Shown: positions 17,679 through 28,642 of the stretch, piece after piece | How the letters are laid out: every line of letters begins with the position of its first letter | Numbering within the stretch: position 1 is the stretch's first letter | Notes under the pieces: generated by a model | Databases searched by the model: none | The model's input: only the letters and a program-made list of their open reading frames with translations | What the model was told of the DNA's origin: nothing | DNA from: an uncultured Lachnospiraceae bacterium | GTDB lineage: Bacteria; Bacillota; Clostridia; Lachnospirales; Lachnospiraceae | Length of the DNA stretch: 48,945 bases | NCBI GenBank assembly: GCA_910577785.1 | Contig: CAJTNT010000029.1 | Coordinates: 1 to 48,945 of the forward strand | Direction: 5' to 3' | Translations under genes and position numbers: made by a program

Positions 17679-18990
17679 GTAGTAAACTTAACGAAAAAAG
17701 CAGTGGATCCATCTTGATAAGAGCAGCTATAGTACAGAAAGCTGTGTCCTGGCCAGGGGGATTTTAAGAAAGACAGAAAAATGTGTATGGCTTTTAGGTG
17801 AGCCTGCGTATTCTAAAAATTACCTGAACCCGCCTGGAAAGAGGTGTATATTAGAGGTGTGTTGTTTGGCTCCTGCGCCTAGTTCCGATAACAGAAGTTC
17901 ATGGGAGCCTTGACCTTTTCTTTCTTGGGAAGGTCTTCCCTGGCCTGGCTGCCTCAATAGATGAGGTAACCAGACCCTCCACATCCATGCCGCTTTCCCT
18001 GTCATGGATGCGGAGGAAGTCCCTGCAGGTCTTGATGCCCTGTGAGTAATTCATGCGGTATTCATACTTCCTCCCGTCTTTCCCAACATCCACACCCAAT
18101 GCTATCTCAAAGCAGAAGTTATGGCAGTATGGCTCTTGCCCATATTACCTACACGACATACCTATACTTTTTCGAATGTAGTGCCCTCAGGCACAGCGGG
18201 TACTTGACATCCCGACAGGAATTTTCCTCTTCCTACCGAAGGTGGTAAAACTCCCAGATGCTTTCCATGTCAAACCCATGGTTCGGCAGGTTTGTTATGA
18301 GGTTCACGAAGAAGCCGGGGGTGGCCTCGTCACGGATGACCCGCAGGGCGATGCCATAATCATGCACCGTGTCCGTAAGGTAGTCCATGGGAACCTTCCT
18401 GCATATGGGCGGTAACTTTCCCCAAGTCCTGGGTACTCCCGCATCCTCTCTGACTGCAACCGGGAGAGGATGCACCACACATGCACGTCCAGCGCGGAGC
18501 CGTCGCAGGCAATGAATCGGTACTTCCCGTCATAGAGGCTGTCCTTGAGCTTCCTGTTAAAGGCAAGGAGCAGGCACCTGAGCGCCCCGTCCTTCAGCTT
18601 CTACAGCTGCTTATAGAAGGCTGCCTTAGAGGGGGCGCCAGTGATACGCTCAAAAAACTTGTAGATTTCCTCCCTGATGCATTCCCCTTCCATGGTAAGG
18701 TACATGAGGGTGAGCCGTTTGAACCCAAGCTTCCTGTTGCTGGTGAAGTCCTTGCCAAGCTTATTGGCATATGTCTCAGGATCCGCGGCAAGCCTGTCAA
18801 TTGCGGCAAGCAGGACTGCCTTTACAGAATCAGAATATATTATAGTATGATTCCTCCTTGGATTAAAATATACACATAATAATCCAAGAGCCGCTTCCAA
18901 TATTTTGTGAAGTGTTTTAAAAAATTGGGGTTACTGGTAGAAAAACGGAATGCCGGATAAATAACCCGAAATCCCGTTAAGTAAACGACA
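17679..18990 (-). mobile_element. IS4-family element, decayed
   Basis: A transposase relic on the minus strand lies between imperfect inverted ends: ACTTAACG at 17686-17693 and CGTTAAGT at 18975-18982. The element interrupts the right-hand copy of the repeat module: in the left copy, module A and the 9-bp repeat are adjacent; here they are 1.3 kb apart. Multiple stops and frameshifts show that the insertion is old. Confidence 0.6.
17860..18900 (-). pseudogene. IS4-family transposase pseudogene
   Basis: Read from 18900 leftward, the pieces are collinear with an IS4-type transposase. First comes an N-terminal region with FKRLTLMYLTMEGECI. A TAG stop interrupts the frame at 18601, directly before KLKDGALRC. 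Next is the first catalytic Asp block FIACDGSALDV (about 18500). A frameshift precedes the GFDMESIWEFYHLR block (about 18240), where the usual W-G-I-E-T-S-F motif is broken by a stop and reads as EEENSCRDVKYPL. The final piece contains CRDFLRIHDRES and VEGLVTSSIEAARPGKTF. At least two stops and two frameshifts make it non-functional. Confidence 0.75.
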
Positions 18991-19119
18991 TTGTATACTA
19001 TAGTATATTCCCCTTTCTTTCTAGATTTTATTTCTACGGACAAAGAGGAACATAGCTCTGTTAAGTACCCTTTGGGTATGCATAGATATTTGACGGCATT
19101 GTACCCAGTGGCGCATGTT

Positions 19120-19235
19120 AAGCGCAGACTGTTTAGACAATTTAGGCTATTTAGATAATTACGGCTATTTAGGCAATTCGTGAAATTTAGGTTATTTATG
19201 TCATTTAGTTCATTTGGGCAATATGGGATCTTCGG
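19120..19235. repeat. Degenerate 9-bp tandem repeat, right copy
   Basis: A 9-bp period with units such as TTTAGGCAA, TTTAGATAA and TTTAGGTTA, equivalent to the array at 7556-7735 and lying at the same position relative to conserved block B. The units have diverged from those on the left while the period is kept. No gene is called. Confidence 0.55.
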
Positions 19236-19239
19236 ATAA

Positions 19240-19458
19240 TCCAAGCAATCGTCAAGCTTCTCCCCAAAAAAAGACAAACCATATACAGTGCCGTATCTTT
19301 TGTAGAAGTAAAACGAAATGGTTTCCCATCACCTTGCACTGAATATTGTCTGTCTTGTAAAGATTATATCATACTTCTGTAAGATTTCCAGTATAAATTA
19401 CAAAAAATTACATTTTTGTGACTTTTATACTAAATTTCGAAGGTATTTTAGTTCGATT
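19240..19458. repeat. Conserved non-coding block B, right copy
   Basis: Second copy of 7741-7945: it starts with CTCCCCAAAAAAAGACAAAC and ends with a TTTCGAAGG/TATTTTAG stretch. The nested inverted arms AGACAAAC / GTCTGTCT (one mismatch) and AGTGC / GCACT are kept. From here to the LytTR gene (19459-19859) the DNA is AT-rich with no supportable gene. Confidence 0.6.
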
Positions 19459-19859
19459 TGCCCAAATATTTTACGATTTTTGTAAACTTGTCTTTTGGTA
19501 TATTTTACCAAATCATTGGGGATGATACTACCCTCTTTCACATTTTCATATCATATTCTGCATATTTACTGACATATTTGGAAATTTATCTGGCTCATTG
19601 CTGTCTAATTTTTTGCTCCATTTTCTCCGCGTATGTTTTCCTCTATTCTCTTACATTGCCCTGTTTTCGCCATTTTTCCCTATTTATCGTGATTTTTTTA
19701 ATCTTATTACCTCTGTAGTATGAAAGGCCCAAATATAAATTGTCTATTTTGCCAATATCTTTTTTCTATTGAACACTGTATACTTTATTTATTAGTACTC
19801 AAATTATGTAAGATGTTATTATGTATAGGATATGCGGGATTTTCAAGGAGAATTTACAA

Positions 19860-20378
19860 ATGAGTAATATGCGGGATTTTTTACATGAACTTTTATCAGA
19901 TCAGACCCTAAAAGCGCAGCTCACTGCTTTTCTCAAAAAATATGGGAAATCTGGGCTGCGCCAGGCAATGCAGTCTTACTCTGACTTACAGAAGCAGTAT
20001 ATCTGCAAATCAAAAAATTCCATATCTAAAATCCAGCTGGCAGAAATCCTTTACCTTGAAATCCAGCAACATACGATCACAATACACACGGCATCGAACA
20101 CTTATCGGAAATACGGCTCCCTGGAGAGTGAGCTGTCGTTTTTCCCACCCAATGAATTTATGAAATGTAACCAGAGCTGTGTGGTTGCGATCGGTAAGAT
20201 TAAAGACATTTATAGCAATAACATTATCCTTACCGACAATACGAAGCTCCGTCTGAGCCGAAATTATGCCCAGGCAATTATCTTTGCTTTTCATGGCCAA
20301 CGAAACACGCCCGATAAGGCAATGCACACAGATGCTGCCTTTCATGCCTTGCCCCGTCCAAACGCCACGCAGGAATAA
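19860..20378 (+). CDS. LytTR-domain DNA-binding protein
   Basis: A 172-residue protein starting at the ATG at 19860 behind CAAGGAG; an upstream in-frame ATG at 19821 lacks a ribosome-binding site. Residues 1-60 are helical, without a phosphoacceptor receiver domain. From about residue 58 to 145 it has the LytTR pattern: the AEILYLEIQQHTITIHT strand pair, a YRKYGSLESELSFFP helix, FMKCNQSCVVAIGKIKDI and the final LRLSRNYAQAII hairpin. LytTR proteins bind direct-repeat sites as dimers and usually control peptides, bacteriocins or cell-surface genes. With no histidine kinase next to it and no receiver domain, this is an orphan regulator. It lies at the right border of the accessory region. Confidence 0.85.
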   Translation: MSNMRDFLHELLSDQTLKAQLTAFLKKYGKSGLRQAMQSYSDLQKQYICKSKNSISKIQLAEILYLEIQQHTITIHTASNTYRKYGSLESELSFFPPNEFMKCNQSCVVAIGKIKDIYSNNIILTDNTKLRLSRNYAQAIIFAFHGQRNTPDKAMHTDAAFHALPRPNATQE

Positions 20379-20384
20379 GTTCTA

Positions 20385-20456
20385 GCCTGCAAGGCGGAGG
20401 AATGAAGCGTAGCCGTGGCTACGGCGATTGACGCCGCTATGTGCCAGTGACATATG
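20385..20456 (+). repeat. Dispersed palindrome-rich repeat, copy 2
   Basis: This stretch holds CCTGCAAGGCGGAGGAATGA, a small hairpin (TAGCCGTGGCTA) and ends in CTATGTGCCAGTGACATATG. The last 20-mer resembles 6735-6754 and 26878-26897. The first part resembles CCTGCAAAGCGGAGAAATGA at 34153-34172. It is probably a genome-wide intergenic repeat. The rest of the gap up to 20892 shows no gene and no clear signal. Confidence 0.4.
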
Positions 20457-20892
20457 TTCAAAGGGGACTGAAACAGAGTGTAGACCCACACAGTAAATGG
20501 AAATTTAGGCAAGCCATTCGCCAAATGATAAACACATCCCTGCACTATTTACTTTCCTATATAATACTTGCATCTCCCGAAAAATATCTCTTCCTATTAT
20601 AATTAATTACATCCACTACATTTGTCGCCATTTTCATTTTAAATAGTTCTCTGCCTTTCAAGGAATCCTGCAGCCTTCCACTTCTGCTACGCTCCGTTTG
20701 GACGCCCTCTTCTCACACATCACCTATCCCATAAAATATAACCTTCCAAATTACGGCTCACAGCTCGTTTGGCCATTCTATAGTTAGGTACTGTCCAGAA
20801 ATAACTTGCGGATCGTTCCTTAGCGTAGTATCTTATGAAATAATATGCTATGATATACACAGACTATATTTCATTTTAAAGGAGAAGAAACA

Positions 20893-21549
20893 ATGACAAG
20901 GACAATCGACACAATTATATTTGATTTGGATGGGACGTTATTGAATACTTTAACGGATTTAGCGAACAGTGTAAATTATGCCATGGAACGGCAGGGCTTC
21001 CCCGTACATTCTGAGGAGGCTGTGCGCCAGATGGTAGGAAACGGCATTTATGTCCTCATGGAACAGGCCGTACCCCAGGGGCGGGAATGCTCTGCGTTTG
21101 ACGCTTGCCTCAAGGATTTCCGGGAACACTACGAAGCCCATAAGAAGGACTTCACAAAACCTTTTCCAGGTGTGATGGAATTTCTGGAGAAGGCTGACAA
21201 GGCTGGATATAAGATGGCTGTCGTTTCCAATAAATTTGATTTGGCTGTTAAGGGGCTTTGCAGGGATTTTTTCTATCCCTATATCACCACCGCCATTGGG
21301 GAATCTTCCCAGATTGCCCGCAAGCCAGCGCCGGATACGGTATTTGCCGCTATGCAGAAGCTCCATTCTGCGCCGGAACATTGTGTGTATGTTGGAGATT
21401 CTGATGTGGATCTTGCGACTGCCAAAAATGCCGGTATTTCCTGCATCAGCGTAAGCTGGGGCTTCCGCAGCCGAGAATTTCTCCTGTCCCATGGGGCAAG
21501 CACAATTGCAGACAGCATGGAAAATTTATGGGAACTTTTAGCGGCATAA
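20893..21549 (+). CDS. HAD-family phosphatase, phosphoglycolate phosphatase-like
   Basis: A 218-residue protein; AAAGGAGAAGAAACA precedes the ATG. It has the four HAD motifs: DLDGTLLNT (nucleophile Asp11, Asp13), VVSNK, the motif III lysine in ARKPAPDTVF and VGDSDVDLATAKNAG (acidic motif IV). An alpha-helical cap lies between motifs I and II (about residues 18-85). Length and the GDSDVDLATAKNAG form match the Gph/PpaX group, which hydrolyses phosphoglycolate or pyrophosphate. The exact substrate cannot be read from sequence. It is monocistronic, followed by about 320 bp of AT-rich leader DNA before the GH43 gene, in which I see only possible promoter sequence. Confidence 0.88.
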   Translation: MTRTIDTIIFDLDGTLLNTLTDLANSVNYAMERQGFPVHSEEAVRQMVGNGIYVLMEQAVPQGRECSAFDACLKDFREHYEAHKKDFTKPFPGVMEFLEKADKAGYKMAVVSNKFDLAVKGLCRDFFYPYITTAIGESSQIARKPAPDTVFAAMQKLHSAPEHCVYVGDSDVDLATAKNAGISCISVSWGFRSREFLLSHGASTIADSMENLWELLAA

Positions 21550-21870
21550 TTCCTCATGCACCTGTACACATCAGATGATACTGGGCGGCAGATTTATCTG
21601 AAGAACCGTATAGGTTACATTTAAGTAAGCAATTTATCAAGCCTGCAGGCGGCCACTGCACGGATAATCAGAAGAAATCACTAAAAAACAAAAAATATTT
21701 CATTTAATTTTAGCAAAATATCCGATATTATATTATTATACCTTTCTTATGGAAAACACACAAGAAAATGATAAGAGCATAGGCAGCCGCCAAGGCGCTG
21801 TGTTGTTATAAAGTTGTAACTGTGAGGTTATGAAACGGTTACATATAATATTATAAAAGGAGGACATCAC

Positions 21871-24800
21871 ATGAAACACACTTGGAAAAACAGATGTTTT
21901 GCCTGGGTGCTGGCCGGCGCAATTGCAGGGTCTGGCATCCCCTCTGTTTCCTATGCGGCGGAAACGGCTGAATTGACAAAATTGGCTGACTTTAACTTTA
22001 ATACGGAAGCCGCCGATGGGACTTTCACTGGCGGGAACGCCAAAGCAGCCGTAAATGGGGCTTGTGTCACGAAGAAAAAGGTGGGGACAGACAATGCGCT
22101 CTACCTGGATGGCAAAAACAGCTTTTTGGATGTGAGCGCGGCAGATGGGAGCCCGCTTCTGGCAGGCAAAGAGGCGATTACCATTTCTTATGACGCCAAG
22201 CCGGAGAAAGGCGAAAAGAGCTGGACTTTTTTTGCCGCACCCAACAAAGATACGCAAAAATACAAGACGGAACATTATCTTGGGATGCTGCATACTTCTT
22301 CCAACTTACTGGTAGAGCGTTACAACAATACCACGGACAGGCCTGGCAATAATTTAGAGTCTGCCGCAAGCGGTGAATGGACCCATATTGACCTGCTTGT
22401 TTCTGAGAAGGACACAACTCTTTACATCAATGGCGAGAAGAAGCAGACCAAGGAAAGCACATACAAGCTCAGCGATATCCTGGGCGCCGGCGGCGGCATC
22501 CTCCAGATGGGGAAAGGCAACTGGGAATCTGGCGAGTACTTCGGCGGGTGGATTGACAACTACCGTATTTATGACGGCATCCTGTCGGAAGAGGCCATTG
22601 CGGCGCAATACCAGGAATTTGCCGACACCCTGGACGCAATAAAAAAAGAAGAGGAAGAGGAGGAAAACCGTCAGGAAGAAGAGGCCAAAAAGCAGGCTCT
22701 GCAGAAGGATTACGATGCCCTGACGATCCCCAATGTGGACGATGTGCGCGGGAACCTGGGCTTGGTTAAGACAGGAAGGTATGGCTCTTCCATTTCCTGG
22801 ACTTCCAATAAAAAGGATCTAATTACGGATTCCGCGGATTCCGGACTCTATGACGGCGGCATCGTTACCCGCCCCAATGCAGGCAGCCCAGCGGTTGACG
22901 TGACCCTGACGGCCGTGCTGACTTCTGCGTACAACGGGGAAACGAAGACCAAGACGTTCAACGTTAAGGTGCAGCCCAAGGAAGCGAACCTGGACACCGA
23001 TTACACGGGCGGCTATCTTTGGACAAACTTTGGCGCGGAGGGCGGCTATGAAAAGATTTTCTATGGTTACAGCGAAGACGGCCTGACCTGGAAGAAATTA
23101 AATAAGGTAGACGGCGTCTCCCAGCCAATCCTGGTCAATGATGCGGAAGGCAGCGACCTTGGCGTACGCGATCCCCATGTCATCCGTTCCGCGGAAGGGG
23201 ACAGGTATTGGATTCTGGGAACCGACCTTCATGCAGAGGGCGGCGGCGCAGGCGGCAGCGGCTGGAACCAGTTAAGCGCCAGCCAGAACCTGGTGGTATG
23301 GGAATCCAGGGATCTGGTGAACTGGAGCGAGCCGCAGCTTGTCTATGCTGGCTTTGACCAGGCGGGCTGCGTCTGGGCGCCGGAGGCAATTTATGACGAT
23401 ACCACCGGGGACTATGTGGTGTACTGGTCTGCCAGGGATAAGTCCAAGGCAGGCACGAATGACAATGCGCTCCGCGTCTATGTCTGCCGCACCAGGGATT
23501 TCCATACGTTCTCTACGCCAAAGGTATGGCTGAGCGAAGATCCGACTCCGAATCCGAATGATGAAAAGGATCCGGAAGTCAACATTATTGACTCCACGAT
23601 TGCGGTTGACAATGGCAAATTTTATCGTTTCTCCACGTCTGACTGGAACACAGTAATTGACGTAAGCGATACTCTCGATACCGAAGATGTGCTGGACGTC
23701 CGCAACAGTGAAACGGCGAGTACCCCCAACGGCTCCTGGACGCGCCTGGTGACCAGAGACGGCAGCGGCGCAGCCGGATTTAAGAAAACAGAAGGCTTTA
23801 CCGTGTACAAGCTCCCGGATGGGCGCTGGTGCGCAATGGGCGATGACGGCGGCTATAAGGCCTTTTTGACAGACAGCCTGGCAACTGGGAAATTCACGGC
23901 TGCAAACGCTACCTTTGTCGATGGGCGTTTCCGTCATGGAACTGTTATGCGCCTTTCTAAGACAGAGGAAGCCCTTATTTTAGAAGCTTTCAAGGATCGG
24001 GTGTCTGATCCGGGCGAACAGGAAACGCCTGCGCAGGAGCCTGTCCTCACCTATGATTTTGAAAATGATTTGGACAAGAAAGAGATCACAGACACGGCTA
24101 CTGGAAATGCTTCCAAGGACAATGGCAAGCTGTTTGGCAATGCCAAGGTAGTCTATGATGAAGCCCGAGGGAGCAATGTCCTAAAGCTGGATGGCTCCGA
24201 TGGCGCTTATGCTGAGCTGCCCAAGGGATTTTTTGACAAGCGGAATACCATGACCATTACCATGGATGTGAAATCGGAACTTAGCAGCGGCAATTTCTTT
24301 ACCTTTACTTATGGCAAGGACAGTACGGTCTATGATTTCCTGCGCATTCGCGGCACGGACGTGCGCAACGCCATTACCGTGGGCAGCTGGAATGCGGAAC
24401 AGGAGGTAACAGGCAGCGGTGTTCCCACTGGCAGCTGGCAGAATGTGACGATTGTCATTGACGGCGCCAATATGAAACTTTATCTGGACGGCCTCCTGGT
24501 ATCGGAAAACAAGGACACCAGTATCCTTACTTCCTCCATGGGTACAAACCTGCTGGCATATTTGGGTAAATCCATGTACAGTGGAGACGCTTATTTCAAG
24601 GGCAGCTTCGATAACTTCCAGGTCTACAACCGCGCATTGTCCTCCGAGGAAATTCTGGGAGATCGGATTAACACGCTTCCTCTATTGACAAATGCTACGG
24701 TAGGCACAATCCCGGAAGACCCCTCCAACACCATGGGTACCGACAGCCACACGGCCATCACTGCCCAGGTCGATGCGGAGAAAAAGGAAATTACCTCTTA

Positions 24801-26772
24801 TGTGCGCAAAGGGACAGATCTCACTGCCGTCCCGGTATCCTTTAGCACTTTAGTGCCAGAGGCTGTTGTTTCCATTAATGGAGCCGCTTACACGGGCAGC
24901 CCCCTGAACTTAAGCAAGGATATCCAGGTTACGGTTTCCCTGCCGGAAAAACGTACCGAGACTTACATGCTCAAGAAGCCGAAGATTGCCTTAAACCCAG
25001 TGCTTCCAGGGCAGTATGCAGACCCGGATATTGATTACTTTAATGGCAAATACTGGATTTATCCTACTACAGACGGATTCCCTGGCTGGGGCGGCTCTGT
25101 GTTCCATGCCTGGTCTTCCGTCAATTTGGAGGACTGGACAGACGAAGGCATTATCCTTGACGTAGCGGAAAAAAATCCTGGCAACAATGACAAGGGCGTG
25201 GCCATCGCTGCCTCCCTGTGGTCTGACGGCAATGCCTGGGCGCCATCCATTGAAGAGAAGGATGGGAGATACTATTTCTACTACTGTGGCAACATCAACA
25301 GCTCCTACACTGGCATCTGCGGCAGCGGCAAAGCCATCGGCGTAGCTGAGGCAGACAACCCAGCAGGGCCTTATTATGCAAGCGAGCTGCCTATCGTATA
25401 CCCGAAGATGATGAGCGACGCCAACATTGGCTGGAGCGGGCAGGTCATCGACCCCTCTATCTTTACCGATGACGATGGCACTTCCTACCTGTTCTTCGGC
25501 AACGGCGGCAACGGCACGGCGATGGTAGAACTGGAAGACGACATGATGACGGTAAAGCCCGGCACCTTAAAGCGTGTCAACGGCATGCGCGACTTCCGCG
25601 AGTCTGTGGTTGTCATTAAGCGGAACGGCCTGTACCACTTCACCTGGTCCTGCGACGACACGGGCAGCCCCAATTACCATGTTAACTACGGCACGGCTGA
25701 AAAGCTGGACGGCAACGTAGAATACAAATATACCCTGCTGCAGAAGGATGAGTCTGGCGATATGCTGGGAACGGCGCACCAGTCCCTGGTATACCACCCA
25801 GACACCGATAAATGCTATATTGCCTACCACAGGTTCTATACCCCTCTGGGCGTATACACCAGCGGCCTCGGGTACCACAGGGAAACCTGTATTGAAGAAG
25901 TGACGTTTGACCCAAAGACCGGGCTTATGAACCCCTTAAAGCCAACCATGGAAGGCGTATCCTTAAAGGCAGAACAGGAAGAACAGCAGAAAAAGGAAGA
26001 CCAGAAGAAATTAGACGCTATCATTGCCAAGGCAGATTTCCGTTCTATCCTGCAGAATGGCACGATTAAGAAAGCCTGCAAACTGAACCTGCCGAATAAA
26101 TTAGATGGCGCCTCTATTACCTGGAAATCCAGCAACACCGCTGTTATTTCCAATAGTGGCACGGTGAAACTGCCGAAAAAAGACACCATAGTGACAATGA
26201 CGGCTACCTTCACCTATGGCAAGGCCACAGGCAGCAAGAACTTCAAAGTTACAGTGAAGAAGGCAGCCAGCACGGTAGTACAGCCGACAAAGGTTACCTT
26301 AAATGTGAAGAAATCATCCATTACCCTGGGCAAGAAGGAGAAAGTTACCTTAAAGGCAACCGTTTCTCCGAGCAAGGCTTCCCAGAAGGTTACATGGAAA
26401 TCCAGCAAGCCAAAGATCGTACTGGTATCCTCAAAGGGCATCCTTACGGCCAGAGCCACTGGATCGGCCAAGATTACGGCGACTGCTGCAAACGGCAAGA
26501 AGGCAACGATTACTGTGAAAGTGAAGAATGCACCGAAAAAGGTGAGTCTGAACGCAACCAAAAAAACACTGAAACGAAACAAGACCTTCCAAATCAAGGC
26601 ATCCACTACCGGCAGTACGGCAAGCTACCAGTTCAAATATTCTTCCAGCAAGAAATCTGTGGCTACCGTATCCAGCACAGGCAAGGTAAAGGCCAAGAAG
26701 AAAGGGAAAGCAACCATTACGGTAAAGGCTTATAATGGGAAGAAAGCAACCCTAAAGATTACGGTAAAATAA
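21871..26772 (+). CDS. Secreted multidomain GH43-family glycoside hydrolase
   Basis: A 1633-residue exported enzyme behind AAAAGGAGGACATCAC. Domains in order: signal peptide (1-30, cut after SYAA); LamG-like module (about 35-250); an acidic coiled linker; an Ig-like domain (275-370); a five-bladed propeller with GVRDPH (431-436) and VWAPE (501-505) (375-710); a second LamG (720-930); a GH43 catalytic domain (1040-1350); then Ig/BIG2-type repeats rich in lysine up to the end. The GH43 triad is visible: base Asp1051 (YADPD), pKa modulator Asp1194 (VIDPS) and acid Glu1244 (FRESV). GH43 enzymes cleave arabinan or xylan side chains. There is no LPxTG or SLH anchor, so the basic Ig repeats may bind the cell wall. 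Two propellers in one chain is unusual. Confidence 0.9.
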   Translation: MKHTWKNRCFAWVLAGAIAGSGIPSVSYAAETAELTKLADFNFNTEAADGTFTGGNAKAAVNGACVTKKKVGTDNALYLDGKNSFLDVSAADGSPLLAGKEAITISYDAKPEKGEKSWTFFAAPNKDTQKYKTEHYLGMLHTSSNLLVERYNNTTDRPGNNLESAASGEWTHIDLLVSEKDTTLYINGEKKQTKESTYKLSDILGAGGGILQMGKGNWESGEYFGGWIDNYRIYDGILSEEAIAAQYQEFADTLDAIKKEEEEEENRQEEEAKKQALQKDYDALTIPNVDDVRGNLGLVKTGRYGSSISWTSNKKDLITDSADSGLYDGGIVTRPNAGSPAVDVTLTAVLTSAYNGETKTKTFNVKVQPKEANLDTDYTGGYLWTNFGAEGGYEKIFYGYSEDGLTWKKLNKVDGVSQPILVNDAEGSDLGVRDPHVIRSAEGDRYWILGTDLHAEGGGAGGSGWNQLSASQNLVVWESRDLVNWSEPQLVYAGFDQAGCVWAPEAIYDDTTGDYVVYWSARDKSKAGTNDNALRVYVCRTRDFHTFSTPKVWLSEDPTPNPNDEKDPEVNIIDSTIAVDNGKFYRFSTSDWNTVIDVSDTLDTEDVLDVRNSETASTPNGSWTRLVTRDGSGAAGFKKTEGFTVYKLPDGRWCAMGDDGGYKAFLTDSLATGKFTAANATFVDGRFRHGTVMRLSKTEEALILEAFKDRVSDPGEQETPAQEPVLTYDFENDLDKKEITDTATGNASKDNGKLFGNAKVVYDEARGSNVLKLDGSDGAYAELPKGFFDKRNTMTITMDVKSELSSGNFFTFTYGKDSTVYDFLRIRGTDVRNAITVGSWNAEQEVTGSGVPTGSWQNVTIVIDGANMKLYLDGLLVSENKDTSILTSSMGTNLLAYLGKSMYSGDAYFKGSFDNFQVYNRALSSEEILGDRINTLPLLTNATVGTIPEDPSNTMGTDSHTAITAQVDAEKKEITSYVRKGTDLTAVPVSFSTLVPEAVVSINGAAYTGSPLNLSKDIQVTVSLPEKRTETYMLKKPKIALNPVLPGQYADPDIDYFNGKYWIYPTTDGFPGWGGSVFHAWSSVNLEDWTDEGIILDVAEKNPGNNDKGVAIAASLWSDGNAWAPSIEEKDGRYYFYYCGNINSSYTGICGSGKAIGVAEADNPAGPYYASELPIVYPKMMSDANIGWSGQVIDPSIFTDDDGTSYLFFGNGGNGTAMVELEDDMMTVKPGTLKRVNGMRDFRESVVVIKRNGLYHFTWSCDDTGSPNYHVNYGTAEKLDGNVEYKYTLLQKDESGDMLGTAHQSLVYHPDTDKCYIAYHRFYTPLGVYTSGLGYHRETCIEEVTFDPKTGLMNPLKPTMEGVSLKAEQEEQQKKEDQKKLDAIIAKADFRSILQNGTIKKACKLNLPNKLDGASITWKSSNTAVISNSGTVKLPKKDTIVTMTATFTYGKATGSKNFKVTVKKAASTVVQPTKVTLNVKKSSITLGKKEKVTLKATVSPSKASQKVTWKSSKPKIVLVSSKGILTARATGSAKITATAANGKKATITVKVKNAPKKVSLNATKKTLKRNKTFQIKASTTGSTASYQFKYSSSKKSVATVSSTGKVKAKKKGKATITVKAYNGKKATLKITVK

Positions 26773-26877
26773 AAAGAAGGCGTGGATTAAAGGCGCACAG
26801 AATATTTTTCTGAAAGTGCTGCTTCACAAAGGCAGGCATAGCGGTGGCCTCTACGTTCCACTTCGGTTCGTGCTAAA

Positions 26878-26897
26878 CGTATGCCACTGGCACACAG
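26878..26897 (-). repeat. Dispersed palindromic repeat, copy 3
   Basis: The minus strand reads CTGTGTGCCAGTGGCATACG, matching the copies at 6735-6754 and 20437-20456. It lies inside a larger inverted arrangement with arms AGCGGTG (26840-26846) and CACCGCT (26898-26904). The whole gap between the GH43 gene and metK (26773-27140) otherwise holds only the metK terminator. Confidence 0.4.
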
Positions 26898-27014
26898 CAC
26901 CGCTAAGGCTTGCGGAGTAGCGCTATCAGGAAAATAGGCAAGCAAAACACAAGGTTATTTAGCGTAGATTATATTAGGCAGGTATTTCACTTGCACAGAT
27001 CTTGAGAAACAAAA

Positions 27015-27059
27015 TAAGCCGCAGATACAAAGCATATTAAAAATGCTTATCTGCGGCTT
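27015..27059 (-). terminator. Rho-independent terminator of metK
   Basis: A 12-bp stem (AAGCCGCAGATA with TATCTGCGGCTT), extended by an inner AAGCAT/ATGCTT pair. On the minus strand it is followed by TATTTTGTTT. It lies 80 bp past the metK stop and may also stop GH43 transcripts. Confidence 0.75.
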
Positions 27060-27140
27060 TCTCAATGAAATTAGAATGTTACGTAGATTTCTCGCTTTCG
27101 CTACAGGAAATGTAAAAAATTCGCTTAATTTTACAAAATC

Positions 27141-28328
<1,188 letters not shown>

Positions 28329-28448
28329 TTCCGCTTCCTCCTGTAAAATCTGAATTGTTTTAGAGAACTGGGCAGGGAAGTTTTCTCCCTACCCGCCGCG
28401 CGGGGTGCATACAGCAAAGCTGTTGATTTCCATACGCACCCCTGTGCA

Positions 28449-28480
28449 TAAAAAAATCCGCTTATACAACATAAGCGGAC
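28449..28480 (-). terminator. Riboswitch-controlled terminator upstream of metK
   Basis: A 9-bp stem (TCCGCTTAT with ATAAGCGGA, 5-nt loop) followed on the minus strand by seven T residues. It lies between the SAM-I aptamer and metK and is the expression platform: SAM binding lets it form and stops transcription. Confidence 0.85.
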
Positions 28481-28506
28481 CTGACTTCTGTAAAGATTAT
28501 CAAATC

Positions 28507-28603
28507 CTCTTATTGTTCGATTGCTCGCTCAGGTTGGCACCTTCCGTAGAGGGGTTGCCGTGGCTTCGCAGGTCCTATGTACCTCCACCACTCTGAATAA
28601 GAG
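28507..28603 (-). promoter_or_regulatory. SAM-I (S-box) riboswitch aptamer
   Basis: On the minus strand the sequence opens with CTCTTATTCAGAGTGGTGGA, continues with GAAGCCACGGCAACC and AAGGTGCCAACCTGAGCGAG, and closes with AATAAGAG. P1 pairs 28596-28603 with 28507-28514. These are the diagnostic S-box conserved segments in the right order. It controls metK through the terminator at 28449-28480. Confidence 0.95.
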
Positions 28604-28642
28604 AGATTCAGACAATATTGAATTTTCAAATCTTCCTGTATT

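Noticed and set aside
19458..19718. Hydrophobic 86-codon frame starting at a TTG
   Set aside because: It arises from T-rich DNA, begins inside conserved block B and has no ribosome-binding site.
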